54,042 nt of DNA from Phocaeicola plebeius (GTDB lineage: Bacteria > Bacteroidota > Bacteroidia > Bacteroidales > Bacteroidaceae). Each line of letters begins with the position of its first letter. The first letter of the stretch is position 1. The notes beneath the pieces are model-generated. The model ran no database searches, was not told where the DNA came from, and was given only the letters and a program-made list of their open reading frames with translations. The position numbers and the translations under genes are program-made. Of this stretch, positions 44,892 through 53,773 are shown piece after piece. The stretch covers positions 1-54,042 of the forward strand of contig JALEPZ010000043.1 in assembly GCA_022767125.1 (NCBI GenBank), given 5' to 3'.

Positions 44892-46466
44892 ATGAAAAAG
44901 AGAAAATTCATGGCGTATGCCTTCGCAGCCATCCTGCTGTCAGGCTTCGCCGCTTGCAGCGACAATGACGAACCCAGTCAGGAACCCGAAAAGCCCGGAA
45001 CAGAAGAACCGGAAACTCCCTCGTATGTATGGGGAACCGATACGGACGGCAAGAAGACAGTAGACCACCTGCTGTTCGACAGCAATGCCCAGGAAGCTCC
45101 CGAAGGAACCATCATCGGCAACGGTGAGAAGGAACTGGTCTTCAAAGGCAAGCAGACCTTGAAGAAGGGTGTCTATACGTTGAAAGGATGGATCTATATC
45201 GCCAGCGGCTCGGAACTGACCATCGAGGCAGGTACGGTCATCAAAGGCGACAAGGAAACGCAGGCATCCCTCATCGTGGAACCGGGTGCCAAGCTCTTTG
45301 CACAAGGCACGCAGGATGCTCCCATCGTCTTCACCTCTGCACAGCCCAAGGGCCAGCGCAAGCCGGGTGACTGGGGAGGTCTGATTCTCTGCGGCAATGC
45401 CAAGAACAACCAGGGCACCCAGCAGATTGAAGGCGGTCCGCGCACCAAGCACGGCGGCGACAACGATGCCGACAACTCGGGTGTATTGAGCTACGTGCGT
45501 GTGGAATTTGCCGGCTACCCGTTCCAGAAGGACAAGGAAATCAACGGTATCACCTTCGGCTCGGTGGGCAGCGGAACGCAGATTGACCACCTGCAGGTTT
45601 CCTTCTCCAACGACGACTCCTACGAATGGTTCGGCGGTTCGGTCAATGCCAAGTACCTGGTGGCCTTCAACGGCTGGGACGATGACTTCGACACCGACAA
45701 CGGCTTCTCGGGCAAGGTACAGTACGGACTGGTAGTCCGCCATCCCCGCATTGCCGACACCTCGCAGTCGAACGGCTTTGAATCAGACAACTGTGCCGAC
45801 GGAGCGGAAGTGGCTCCCTTCACCACCGCTACCTTCAGCAACATCACTTTCGTAGGTCCCAAGTCGTACGACGGCTTTGAAAATACCACCGACTACATCA
45901 ACGGCGACGAGTTCTATCCCAACAACGGCTCCTCACTGGGCAAGTTCCAGTCGGCCATGCACATCCGCCGTTCCAGCCACCTGTCCTGCTTCAACTCCGT
46001 GGCAGTGGGTTATCCTGTCGGCCTGATTCTCGACGGTGAAAAAGGCAATACGGTGCAGTTTGCCAAAGACGGACAGCTGAAACTGCAGAACATCATCTTC
46101 GCCGGCATGACAGCCACCGGTACGGATGCCAACAAGAAATACGAAGATGAACTGCTGACCGGCTACAATGCCGACCAGAAAGCCGAGTACGACGCTACCC
46201 AGCCGTCCTTCTCCACTACATTCTTCCTCGCACAGCCGGGCAACCAGGTGTTCTCCACCATCGCCGAACTGCTGCTGACAGACAGCCGCCACATCGGTGC
46301 CGCCTATGTGCCGCAGGCAGGAAGTCCGCTGCTGACCGCAGCCGCCTGGACAGATGCTGCCCTTGCTGAAGGCTTCTACAAGGTGAGCTACGCCGGTGCC
46401 TTCGACACCACCGACAGCTGGTTGGAAGGATGGACGAACTTCGATCCGAACCAGACGGAGTATTAA
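44892..46466 (+). CDS. surface lipoprotein of TonB-receptor-associated type, likely beta-helix
   Basis: A 524-residue lipoprotein. The acylated Cys (about 22) is followed by SDNDEPSQE, an acidic signal of the kind that sends Bacteroides lipoproteins to the cell surface. After a Pro/Glu linker come repeated short strands (SELTIEAGTVIKGD, ASLIVEPGAKLFAQGTQDAPIVFTS, GDWGGLILCGNA, and so on) as in right-handed beta-helix folds, with an acidic core segment NGWDDDFDTDNGFSG that could bind metal. No catalytic motif is recognised. Being right after the receptor gene, it is probably its partner, taking the place SusD has in Sus systems. Confidence 0.78.
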   Translation: MKKRKFMAYAFAAILLSGFAACSDNDEPSQEPEKPGTEEPETPSYVWGTDTDGKKTVDHLLFDSNAQEAPEGTIIGNGEKELVFKGKQTLKKGVYTLKGWIYIASGSELTIEAGTVIKGDKETQASLIVEPGAKLFAQGTQDAPIVFTSAQPKGQRKPGDWGGLILCGNAKNNQGTQQIEGGPRTKHGGDNDADNSGVLSYVRVEFAGYPFQKDKEINGITFGSVGSGTQIDHLQVSFSNDDSYEWFGGSVNAKYLVAFNGWDDDFDTDNGFSGKVQYGLVVRHPRIADTSQSNGFESDNCADGAEVAPFTTATFSNITFVGPKSYDGFENTTDYINGDEFYPNNGSSLGKFQSAMHIRRSSHLSCFNSVAVGYPVGLILDGEKGNTVQFAKDGQLKLQNIIFAGMTATGTDANKKYEDELLTGYNADQKAEYDATQPSFSTTFFLAQPGNQVFSTIAELLLTDSRHIGAAYVPQAGSPLLTAAAWTDAALAEGFYKVSYAGAFDTTDSWLEGWTNFDPNQTEY

Positions 46467-46506
46467 GCCAACGATGAGCGTGTAACAAACGCAACGATAC
46501 ATCTTT

Positions 46507-46548
46507 AACTTGTCATTCTGAGCCCAGCTCAGGATGGCAAGTTTTTTT
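46507..46548. terminator. rho-independent terminator between lipoprotein and ung genes
   Basis: A 17-bp stem (46507-46523 with 46527-46543) with a 3-nt loop and two G-T pairs, followed by seven T. It ends the receptor-lipoprotein transcript; on the minus strand an A-run-flanked stem could also end the ung transcript. Confidence 0.93.
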
Positions 46549-46558
46549 ATTGTTTCCT

Positions 46559-47221
46559 CTACCAGCAGATAGGCGTTTCCCCATGCTGCTGAAGATACGC
46601 ATTGGCCTGGCTGAAATGATGGTTGCCGAAAAATCCGTGATAGGCCGACAACGGAGAAGGATGAACCGATGAGAGCACCAAATGGCGCTGGCGGTCGATG
46701 AACGCCCCCTTCTTCTGGGCATACGCCCCCCAGAGAATAAAGACCAGATGGTCGCGATGCTCTGCCAGTACCCGGATAGCCGCATCCGTAAACTCTTCCC
46801 AGCCTTTCCGCTGGTGGGAACCGGCGCAATGGGCACGCACCGTCAAGGTGGCATTGAGCAACAGCACGCCCTGTTCGGCCCAGCGGGTCAGATTGCCCGT
46901 GGTCGGCATAGGCGCCCCGGTATCATCGTGGATTTCCTTGAAGATGTTCTGCAACGACGGCGGGAAAGGCACCCCGTCGTTCACCGAAAAGCACAGGCCA
47001 TGCGCCTGCCCCGGCCCATGATAAGGGTCTTGCCCGATGATGACCACCTTCACCTTGTCATACGGACAAAGATGGAAGGCATTGAAGATGAGACGGCCCG
47101 GCGGATAGATGGTCGTCATCTGATACTCCTGGCGGACGAATGCCACCAGCCGGAGGAAATAGTCTTTCTCGAACTCCGCAGCCAGGGCCTTCTTCCAACT
47201 TTCTTCGATCTGTACGTTCAT
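46559..47221 (-). CDS. ung: uracil-DNA glycosylase
   Basis: A 220-residue family 1 enzyme. The water-activating motif GQDPYHG has Asp 65, and the DNA-intercalating loop [13 protein letters not shown] is near residue 190. [30 protein letters not shown] is the middle family segment. It removes uracil from DNA in base-excision repair. It begins 27 bp after the end of lptD on the same strand and is probably read from the lptD promoter. Confidence 0.97.
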   Translation of the reverse strand: MNVQIEESWKKALAAEFEKDYFLRLVAFVRQEYQMTTIYPPGRLIFNAFHLCPYDKVKVVIIGQDPYHGPGQAHGLCFSVNDGVPFPPSLQNIFKEIHDDTGAPMPTTGNLTRWAEQGVLLLNATLTVRAHCAGSHQRKGWEEFTDAAIRVLAEHRDHLVFILWGAYAQKKGAFIDRQRHLVLSSVHPSPLSAYHGFFGNHHFSQANAYLQQHGETPICW

Positions 47222-47248
47222 TGCTGCAATATTTTTATAGGAGCCCCA

Positions 47249-49960
47249 TCAATACCAGGTCACCGAACTGCCCGTATTGCTTCGCTTGTCCCACTTCAGG
47301 GCATCGGTCAGCATCTGCGAGTTGGCACGAATGGAGAAATTATACGAAGTGAACGGTCCGAACACCAGTCCGCAACTCATGTTAAAGCAGTGCAGGTCGC
47401 GGGTGATGTTCACCGTCGTCATCGACATCTCTTTGGTGGTGAAGTCGTAACCGCTGGAGTACGTCACGTTCCACCGGCTGCCCAGCTTCACATTGCCCGA
47501 AGCGTTCAGCGAGTGGGTCAGCTTGTAGGGATAGCGCATACTCTTGATGTTGATATCCTTCGTGCGGTCTTCACTGATGCTGTAGCTGTAGCTCAGGCTC
47601 AGGCTCCACGGCAGCTGGAAGGCCAGGTAGCCGTCCGAGCTCACCTTAGCGTCCTCCGTCTTGCGGGTGCCGCTCGGCTTCTGTTCCTCTTCCGTCTGTT
47701 CCTCGTCGTCGTCATCGTCCTCGCCGTTGCCCTTCTTCTTGTCGTCCTTTTTGTCCCCTTGGTCTCCTTTCGAGAAGAGTTTCTTGAAGGTATCGTTGTT
47801 CAGCGTATAGGAGAACGACCCGCTATATCCCTGGAAACGTCCGAAACGCCCGTACGACCATTCCGTGCGGTCGCCTTCCACCACATTTCCGTTTTCGTCG
47901 AACTTATACGCATAGGTGGCAAAGGTAGCGGCCATATTGAACGTGTACGATTTGGTGAGCTTCAGGCGGGCATTCATGGTGAGGTTGCTCCACCGCTTTC
48001 GGGCAATGTCGTAAGACAAGGTACCGCTCAGGTCATCAATCAGGCTGATTTTCTTGTATCCCGTCGTATCCCTGTCCGACTTCACCTTCATCTCCACGTT
48101 GTTCTTCAGATTGAAGCTGACATTCTGCGACAACCCCTTGCCCGGCACCCCATACGGACCGTCGGAATAGGGGGAATACTCCGTCATGCGCACCTCACCG
48201 TTCTCGTCGGTATAGGTATAGGCTTCGTAATAGCGGCTGCCGCAGTCGGGCGTATAGGTATAGCTCACGGTAGGAGTCACCACGTGGCGGATCTGAATCT
48301 CCTTGCTCTTCATGAACAGCGGCTTGTACATGCCATACAGCTTTGTGGTGAGCGACACCGCCATATTGTAGTCGGCCAGGCGGTTGAACCCGCTGATGGT
48401 ATCGCGCACCACCTGGCGGGTCGATTCATCATACATCTGCATCACCTTCTTCGTGTACCACCGTTCGGTATAGTTGAACGACGGCGTAATGTTGATGTAG
48501 TTGAACAAGGTGAAGTTGCCTTCGATGGGGATATTGTGCTTCATGCCGTTCTTCCACTGCTTCATCGGCGTCTTGAAGAGCAGGTTGTCCTTCGTGCTGA
48601 CCGAATTGGTCATGGCTCCGGTATACTGCATGGAGATTTTCTCGTACCAATGGTCGCCCGTCGAGTTTTTCTTCTTGAACGGATACAGGCGGGCCAGCGA
48701 AATATTCAGGTCGGGCAGCGTCATGTTGATGGAGGAGTCCTTGGTGTTCTGCGTAATGTTGAACGTCCCCGACAGGTTCAGTCCGATACTGGGGAAGTTG
48801 CGCGAATAGCTCACACTGGACGCCTTCGTATTGTTACTGTACGAACCCGGGTTATACAGCGTGCTCAGGTTCGACTTGTCGTAACTGCTCGTGGCAAAGT
48901 TCACACTGGCCGAGAACGTGCTGTTGGGGTTGGCCTTGGCATCCTGCCGGTGGCTCCACTGGATGCGGAAGTCCTTCGACACGGCATAGTCGGGCATGTT
49001 TTTCTCCCCCGTCTTGGTGACCAGATAGCTGGCATTGAAGCTACCGCTGTACTGGTAGCGGCTGCTGTAGTTGGACGCCGTAGACAGTCCCCACGACCCC
49101 TTCGTATAGATTTCCCCCAGGAGCTTGAGGTCCATCTTGTCGCTGATGGCAAAATAGTAACCGCCGTCGCGCAGGTAGAAGCCCCGGTTCATCTCGTCGC
49201 CGTAGGTCGGCATGATGAAGCCCGACGAATAGCTGCTGCTGAACGGGAAGAAACCGAACGGGACCGCAATGGGCAGCGGCACATCCTCCACCACCAGCTG
49301 GGCAGGTCCGAACACGGCATCCTTCTGGGGCCGCACCTTAGCCATCGACAGGCGGAGGTAGAAATGGGGATGCTCGTGGTTGTCGCAGGTGGTGTACATA
49401 CCATGCCGCATATAGATATTGTCATTGGCATCCTTCTTCGCCTCCTGGCTGGTCACATATCCCTCCCCCTGCTGGGTGGTGATGGTGTTGATGAAGCCTT
49501 TCTTGGTCTTGAAGTTATAGCGCATGGTCCGCGATTCGTAAGGAGTTTCCCCCTCCTTGAAGACCGGAGTCCCCGTGGCCACACCGGCAGAATCTTCCTT
49601 CCCCTGGGCATAGACCACACTGCTGTCCATGTTCATGGTGATGAGCGCCGATGTCAGCTCGATGTTCTGGTAGTTGACCTTACCTTCCCCGTACAGATAG
49701 GCAAATCCTCCCTTGGTGAAGACAATCGAATCCGACGCTTCGTAGATGACAGGAGCTTCCAGCGGCTGTTTTTTGGCCGTAGTATCTCTTGCCAGCGTGT
49801 CGGCTGCCAGCGTGTCGGTAGCGGTCGAATCGGTCTGTGACGTGCCTGCCGTCCGGTTCCGTTTCCCTCTTACACGCTGAGCCTCAGCATAGAAAGACGA
49901 GAACAGGCTGGCCATCAGCAGGAACAGCAAGGTATATCGGGTCTTCTTAAACGATGTCAT
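47249..49960 (-). CDS. lptD: LPS-assembly outer-membrane protein LptD
   Basis: A 903-residue protein. After a signal peptide (to about residue 27) and a Thr/Asp/Ala-rich linker (TDTLAADTLARDT repeats), residues about 70-210 form an OstA-like beta-jellyroll (YLYGEGKVNYQNIELTSALITM), then a large C-terminal barrel with many Tyr/Ser-rich strands and a terminal TSYNFSIRANSQM-like end. LptD inserts LPS at the outer leaflet with LptE. An unusual stretch rich in Lys then Asp/Glu (about residues 728-770) sits in a loop of the barrel. No LptE gene is next to it. Confidence 0.85.
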   Translation of the reverse strand: MTSFKKTRYTLLFLLMASLFSSFYAEAQRVRGKRNRTAGTSQTDSTATDTLAADTLARDTTAKKQPLEAPVIYEASDSIVFTKGGFAYLYGEGKVNYQNIELTSALITMNMDSSVVYAQGKEDSAGVATGTPVFKEGETPYESRTMRYNFKTKKGFINTITTQQGEGYVTSQEAKKDANDNIYMRHGMYTTCDNHEHPHFYLRLSMAKVRPQKDAVFGPAQLVVEDVPLPIAVPFGFFPFSSSYSSGFIMPTYGDEMNRGFYLRDGGYYFAISDKMDLKLLGEIYTKGSWGLSTASNYSSRYQYSGSFNASYLVTKTGEKNMPDYAVSKDFRIQWSHRQDAKANPNSTFSASVNFATSSYDKSNLSTLYNPGSYSNNTKASSVSYSRNFPSIGLNLSGTFNITQNTKDSSINMTLPDLNISLARLYPFKKKNSTGDHWYEKISMQYTGAMTNSVSTKDNLLFKTPMKQWKNGMKHNIPIEGNFTLFNYINITPSFNYTERWYTKKVMQMYDESTRQVVRDTISGFNRLADYNMAVSLTTKLYGMYKPLFMKSKEIQIRHVVTPTVSYTYTPDCGSRYYEAYTYTDENGEVRMTEYSPYSDGPYGVPGKGLSQNVSFNLKNNVEMKVKSDRDTTGYKKISLIDDLSGTLSYDIARKRWSNLTMNARLKLTKSYTFNMAATFATYAYKFDENGNVVEGDRTEWSYGRFGRFQGYSGSFSYTLNNDTFKKLFSKGDQGDKKDDKKKGNGEDDDDDEEQTEEEQKPSGTRKTEDAKVSSDGYLAFQLPWSLSLSYSYSISEDRTKDINIKSMRYPYKLTHSLNASGNVKLGSRWNVTYSSGYDFTTKEMSMTTVNITRDLHCFNMSCGLVFGPFTSYNFSIRANSQMLTDALKWDKRSNTGSSVTWY

Positions 49961-49987
49961 TCAATCAAATTTTTACACAATGCGTTG

Positions 49988-49995
49988 CAAAAGTA
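49988..49995 (-). promoter_or_regulatory. -7 box of lptD-ung
   Basis: The minus strand reads TACTTTTG, matching TAnnTTTG, with a leader of about 21 nt to the start at 49960. Confidence 0.65.
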
Positions 49996-50078
49996 AGCAT
50001 TCTCCTGCAAATAAACGTGATGCTCCCCCTTTTTTATGTATTTTTTTAGCAAGAAGCCGTTCCGGACGGCCTCAGCCG

Positions 50079-50615
50079 CTACAGGAACAGCCTGCACCAC
50101 TCATCGAACCGGTATCCACCGGCTTCCCCATGCTTCACCACACTCTTTCGGGCCTTCTCCACGCTTTTCTCCACATCGAGCTTGGTCTTGGAGAAGAACT
50201 TGTCGGCAAAGCAGATCAGCTTCTCCTCCCAGGTTTCCGGCAGAAAGTCGCGATGGGGCACCGACAACTGCTGGGCCAGGATATCCTCCAACGACAACCC
50301 CGCCCCCGTATGGCGTTCGCACACCCGGGCATGGCGAGGGAAACCCTCCTTCCGCATGAGTTCGGCGCCCAGGTAGCCATGACAGATGTAGGGATGCGTC
50401 CCCAGGCAGTGGATACCCTCCGCGTCGGTCATGAAAATGCCGATATCGTGCAGCAGCGCCGCCTCTTCCAGAAACGTCAGGTCGATATTCAGTTCAGGAT
50501 GCTTTCGGGCCAACGCCAGTGCCTTGTCGGCCACCGAGCGGCTATGCACCAAGAGGATATGTTTCAGTTCGTTGTCCTCCGGATAATACTTGTCGATGAT
50601 AGCTAACGGATTCAT
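50079..50615 (-). CDS. HD-domain protein, predicted hydrolase
   Basis: A 178-residue cytosolic protein with the HD metal-binding signature: H24 in LLVHSRSVADKALALA, H56-D57 in ALLHDIGIF, and further His/Asp residues in HPYICHGYLGAEL and CERHTGAGLSLEDI. Such HDIG proteins hydrolyse phosphates, often of nucleotides or cyclic nucleotides. The C-terminal part (LICFADKFFSKTKLDVEKSVEKARKSV) is basic and helical. The substrate is unknown. A TACCTTTA near 50634-50641 on its strand may be a weak -7 box. Confidence 0.83.
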   Translation of the reverse strand: MNPLAIIDKYYPEDNELKHILLVHSRSVADKALALARKHPELNIDLTFLEEAALLHDIGIFMTDAEGIHCLGTHPYICHGYLGAELMRKEGFPRHARVCERHTGAGLSLEDILAQQLSVPHRDFLPETWEEKLICFADKFFSKTKLDVEKSVEKARKSVVKHGEAGGYRFDEWCRLFL

Positions 50616-50683
50616 GATTTTCTTTTTTTCGGGTAAAGGTAGGAATATTCACACGTACAGCCAAAGGTTTTCGAAAAAATCCG

Positions 50684-50691
50684 TATATTTG
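50684..50691 (+). promoter_or_regulatory. -7 box of the NamZ-like gene
   Basis: TATATTTG fits TAnnTTTG, with about 18 nt of leader before the ATG at 50716. Confidence 0.6.
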
Positions 50692-50715
50692 TAGACATTT
50701 ATACCCTACCCGACC

Positions 50716-51906
50716 ATGAAACGACTCGCACTATTTATGACCTGCTGGCTGCTCTTCCTCTACACAGCCGCCCAGTCGCTGCGGACAGGTGCCGACCAGC
50801 TGGAAACGCTCCTGCCCCTCATCAAGGACAAGCGCGTGGCGCTGGTGGTGAACCCTACCTCCCTGTGCCGGTCCACCCATCTACTGGATACATTACTCCA
50901 TCATCAGGTAAACGTTGTACAGGTCTTTGCTCCCGAACACGGGTTCCGCGGCACCGCCGAGGCCGGCGAGACGGTGAAGGACGGTAAGGACACCCGGACA
51001 GGCATCCCCATCGCCTCCCTCTACGGCAAGAACAAGAAGCCCACAGCCAGGCAACTGGAACAGACGGACGTCCTCATCTTCGACATCCAGGATACAGGTG
51101 CCCGCTTCTACACGTACATCAGCACCCTTTATTATGTCATGCAGAGTTGCGCCGAACAGCGGAAAAAGCTCATCGTGCTCGACCGCCCCAACCCGTGCGA
51201 TTACGTAGACGGCCCGCTCCGCCAGCCCAAGTACAAGGGTTTTGTGAGCCTGCTGCCCATCCCCCTCCTTCATGGGTGCACGATAGGCGAACTGGCCCAG
51301 ATGATTAACGGCGAAGGATGGCTGGGGAAAGGGGTAGAGTGCCGGCTGCAGGTCATCCCCATCAAGGGATGGAAGCACGGCCAACCCTATTCGTTGCCCG
51401 TCCGCCCCTCTCCCAACCTGCCGAACGACCCTGCCATCGCCTTCTATCCTTCGCTCTGTCCCTTCGAGGGCACTTCGGTCAGTGTAGGAAGAGGTACGCT
51501 CTATCCCTTCCAGCTGCTGGGCAGTCCGCTGCTGGCACCGTCCGCTCCCGACGACGGCACCTCGTCGTCCGGCACCTTCTCCTTCCGCTTCCAGCCTCAG
51601 CCTTTGAAAGGGTACGACAGTGCACCGCTCCATGCCGGACAATACTGCTACGGGCTCGACCTGCGCAAGACCCCCGCCCCTGCCGGATTCAGCCTCGAGT
51701 ACATCCTCTACTTCTACAAGGCCTACCAGTCGGCCGGCATAGCCGACAAGTTCTTCAGCCGTGCCTCTTGGTTCGACCTGCTGATGGGCACCAACCAGGT
51801 TAGGCTGGACATTCTCGGTGGCAAGACCGAGGAGGAGATCCGCAGCCGGTGGACCAAGGAACTGGAGGCGTACCGGCAGATGCGGAAGAAGTACCTGATT
51901 TATTGA
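50716..51906 (+). CDS. exo-beta-N-acetylmuramidase NamZ-like (DUF1343, GH171)
   Basis: A 396-residue secreted protein with a signal peptide (1-19, TAAQS). It matches DUF1343 along its length: RVALVVNPTSLCRSTHLLDTL, VQVFAPEHGFRGTAEAGETV, LIFDIQDTGARFYTYISTLYYVM, VLDRPNPCDYVDGPL, and the C-terminal FEGTSVSVGRGT and TNQVRLDILGGKTEEEI. NamZ enzymes remove terminal MurNAc from peptidoglycan fragments, supporting wall turnover or recycling. It stands alone with its own promoter. A+T-rich DNA starts right after it. Confidence 0.9.
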   Translation: MKRLALFMTCWLLFLYTAAQSLRTGADQLETLLPLIKDKRVALVVNPTSLCRSTHLLDTLLHHQVNVVQVFAPEHGFRGTAEAGETVKDGKDTRTGIPIASLYGKNKKPTARQLEQTDVLIFDIQDTGARFYTYISTLYYVMQSCAEQRKKLIVLDRPNPCDYVDGPLRQPKYKGFVSLLPIPLLHGCTIGELAQMINGEGWLGKGVECRLQVIPIKGWKHGQPYSLPVRPSPNLPNDPAIAFYPSLCPFEGTSVSVGRGTLYPFQLLGSPLLAPSAPDDGTSSSGTFSFRFQPQPLKGYDSAPLHAGQYCYGLDLRKTPAPAGFSLEYILYFYKAYQSAGIADKFFSRASWFDLLMGTNQVRLDILGGKTEEEIRSRWTKELEAYRQMRKKYLIY

Positions 51907-52005
51907 TGCCCGGCGATGCGTAGCACGTTTACTTCACATTATCCGAGCTGTTTTATCCCTAATTTTCACACAATCCCCACTTTATCCATATTATGGCAAA
52001 TACAC

Positions 52006-52061
52006 CCACTTTGAGCTAACAGATTTCTCACTTCGTTCGAAATGACAGGGAAAAAGAAAGG
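52006..52061 (-). repeat. REP-like interspersed repeat, half copy C
   Basis: A 56 bp piece matching one half of copies A and B, including the ATTTC/GAAAT hairpin at 52023-52043 and the purine-rich tail. The other hairpin and the CTGTCCG ends are missing. It lies in the 390 bp gap between the NamZ-like gene and the propeller lipoprotein, which also holds the inverted repeat and tandem array listed next and no coding region. Confidence 0.85.
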
Positions 52062-52075
52062 CAGAAAACTCATGT

Positions 52076-52198
52076 GGCGTGACAGCGTGACAACAATATA
52101 TATAGAAAATCCCTATAACGGGAAATTCGCTTACTATATAGTTCGTTAATTTCCACTCGTGTGAAAGTTTATATAATATATTGTCACGTTGTCACGCC
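52076..52198. repeat. 123 bp inverted-repeat element
   Basis: GGCGTGACAGCGTGACAA (52076-52093) faces TTGTCACGTTGTCACGCC (52181-52198): 17 of 18 positions pair and the last is G-T. Each arm itself holds CGTGACA twice. TA-rich blocks lie just inside both arms. The 87 bp inside are A+T-rich and non-coding. Confidence 0.85.
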
Positions 52199-52215
52199 CT
52201 GACTGCGATACTCAA

Positions 52216-52281
52216 CGCAGATACCTTCATTGGCCATCGCAGATACCTGCGTGGTCTCATGCAGATACCTACGATTTTAGG
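52216..52281 (+). repeat. three 22-bp imperfect tandem repeats
   Basis: Units begin at 52216, 52238 and 52260, each starting with (C/T)GCAGATACCT. The first 10-11 bases are constant and the rest varies. The array ends just before the 3' end of the propeller lipoprotein gene. Confidence 0.8.
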
Positions 52282-52296
52282 CTGGTTGACTACAGA

Positions 52297-53352
52297 TTAT
52301 TGCAAATACAAGTATTCCAGCTGAATTTTACCATCTAAACTGTCATCAACCCGCACCCATGTATGGTCATTCTTGTAAAACAAACCATAACCTTTTATCT
52401 CATATCCTGCATTCAAATCATTTATCAAAGATTTCGAAGTGGAAACCGTTCTTTTCCTTTTATCGAATAACATCCAGGTAATATCTTTCTGGCTCATATC
52501 ATCTTGGTGAAATGTATGGAAGCTAAACAAAATAAAATTGTTCGAATAAGTAAAGTGGTGAACAATTGAGCGACCATCTAATTTTTGAGGAGTTAAATCA
52601 CGTTCTCCCTTCACAGAAAGAGGTATTGCCTGTTTAATATCAAAGGTATACAATAGTTGCAGTGTATCGTTCGTCACAAGAGACAGCTCATCCCAGTTTC
52701 TATCGTAATAGTAAGCAGATGAGCCGTTCCAGTTATACATTATCGGGAAATAGTGAAATCTGCAAGATTCTGTCACATGCGAAGATATGCTCTTATTAAA
52801 ATGTCTCATATTATCCAGCCAGACACCTTCAGGCTGTTCATGACCGGCAAAAATAGGGTAAAAACAAACGATACTTTCTTTCCCCAACTTCACCATGTCC
52901 AGAAGAAAATATTCCATGGGAAAAGAGGATATATAATTGCCAGCATAATCATATTCCTTTACTTTCATGTCTCCTTTATCAAAGATACATATGTGTTTCT
53001 GAAAGGAATCTAGGCACCACGCACCTATACGCTTTATCTCTTCCGGTCCCTCACCGAACGCATTCAAGTGTGCAAGTTGTTGTCCGCTTTTTTCATCAAA
53101 AACAAAAATACCTTCCTGCCCGCTGTCCTTGACAAAAAGTTTACCGTCATCAAAAAACAAACCTGAAACACCGTTGATTGGCAAGCTGTCACTCAACTCC
53201 AACGTGACAATCGTTGCTGAATCCACGAAACTTGAATAATTTATCGCACTTTCTGTATTTGTAAGGTCCACCTGTATCGGCCCTGATGAGCTTTTTTTCT
53301 GACAAGCAGTCAGAAAAAAAAGAAAACAAAGCAGGTAAAAACAATTCTTCAT
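52297..53352 (-). CDS. 6-bladed beta-propeller lipoprotein
   Basis: A 351-residue lipoprotein (LTAC, Cys 17). The mature part shows repeated four-strand blades, for example GVSGLFFDDGKLFVKDSGQEGIFVFDEKSGQQLAHLN and CIFDKGDMKVKEYDYAGNYISSF, as in the 6-bladed propeller family that is numerous in gut Bacteroidales. Function of that family is mostly unknown. Base composition is clearly more A+T-rich than all genes before 51.9 kb, suggesting recent arrival. It stands alone, with no clear TAnnTTTG box upstream. Confidence 0.8.
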   Translation of the reverse strand: MKNCFYLLCFLFFLTACQKKSSSGPIQVDLTNTESAINYSSFVDSATIVTLELSDSLPINGVSGLFFDDGKLFVKDSGQEGIFVFDEKSGQQLAHLNAFGEGPEEIKRIGAWCLDSFQKHICIFDKGDMKVKEYDYAGNYISSFPMEYFLLDMVKLGKESIVCFYPIFAGHEQPEGVWLDNMRHFNKSISSHVTESCRFHYFPIMYNWNGSSAYYYDRNWDELSLVTNDTLQLLYTFDIKQAIPLSVKGERDLTPQKLDGRSIVHHFTYSNNFILFSFHTFHQDDMSQKDITWMLFDKRKRTVSTSKSLINDLNAGYEIKGYGLFYKNDHTWVRVDDSLDGKIQLEYLYLQ

Positions 53353-53418
53353 ATTTTTATAATTCCTTAATTATTTATTCTACTACTTTTTCAATAGTTC
53401 GTTAAAAATTCGCCACGC

Positions 53419-53559
53419 CTAAGCGGCTCTGGCAGTAAATAAAATGAGTTCTTTGAAAAGTTTGTCAATAACTTGCGGGTCTGGATTAATCCCAAACACG
53501 CTAATAAATTGTTGAAAACGGACGATATCCACCCACCCAAAACGGGGATATCCGTTCAC
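53419..53559 (-). other. short open frame, possible gene remnant
   Basis: A 46-codon frame starting with GTG encodes a plausible protein-like stretch (NGYPRFGWVDIVRFQQF, then DPQVIDKLFKELILF). A stop codon lies just before the GTG. The composition looks coding, but I do not recognise it and it is too short for a domain. It may be the tail of a broken gene. It lies in the 514 bp gap between the propeller lipoprotein and Fic genes; the rest of that gap holds only the repeats listed. Confidence 0.3.
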
Positions 53560-53652
53560 TTTTCATGCTCTTTACCCTAATGGCGATGCAAAATTAGTCA
53601 TTTTCTCTGTTTTCAGTTTGATTTGATACTTTTTTTCTGCCGTAGAGAGGCA

Positions 53653-53684
53653 CCGGTCTTATGGATAGCTACTCATAAGACCGG
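53653..53684. repeat. perfect 11-bp inverted repeat
   Basis: CCGGTCTTATG (53653-53663) and CATAAGACCGG (53674-53684) around a 10-nt loop. No T-run follows on either strand, so a plain terminator is unlikely. It could be a protein-binding site or an element end. Confidence 0.8.
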
Positions 53685-53726
53685 AGACAGTTTGAGAAAA
53701 AAAACATTAACTTTGCAGCGTCAGAA

Positions 53727-53773
53727 CTGTAACAGCATGGCCGTTTTTGCTGTAACAGTCTGCTCCGTTTTTG
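53727..53773 (+). repeat. two imperfect tandem repeats of 23-24 bp
   Basis: Both units begin CTGTAACAG and end CCGTTTTTG (53727-53749, 53750-53773). A TAACTTTG (53708-53715) just upstream could be a -7 box, and a 15-codon ATG frame (53737-53784) spans the units. Confidence 0.75.

Noticed and set aside
41132..46466. SusC/SusD polysaccharide utilisation pair
   Set aside because: The receptor is followed by a beta-helix-like lipoprotein, not a SusD-type TPR lipoprotein, and no glycoside hydrolase is near.
46682..49840. Plus-strand open frame of 1052 codons
   Set aside because: It is the antisense shadow of lptD and ung, rich in Arg/His/Val with no recognisable domain, and both genes on the other strand have clear family motifs.
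52216..52281. CRISPR array
   Set aside because: Only three imperfect 22-bp units without separate spacers and no cas genes; the pattern is a short tandem repeat.
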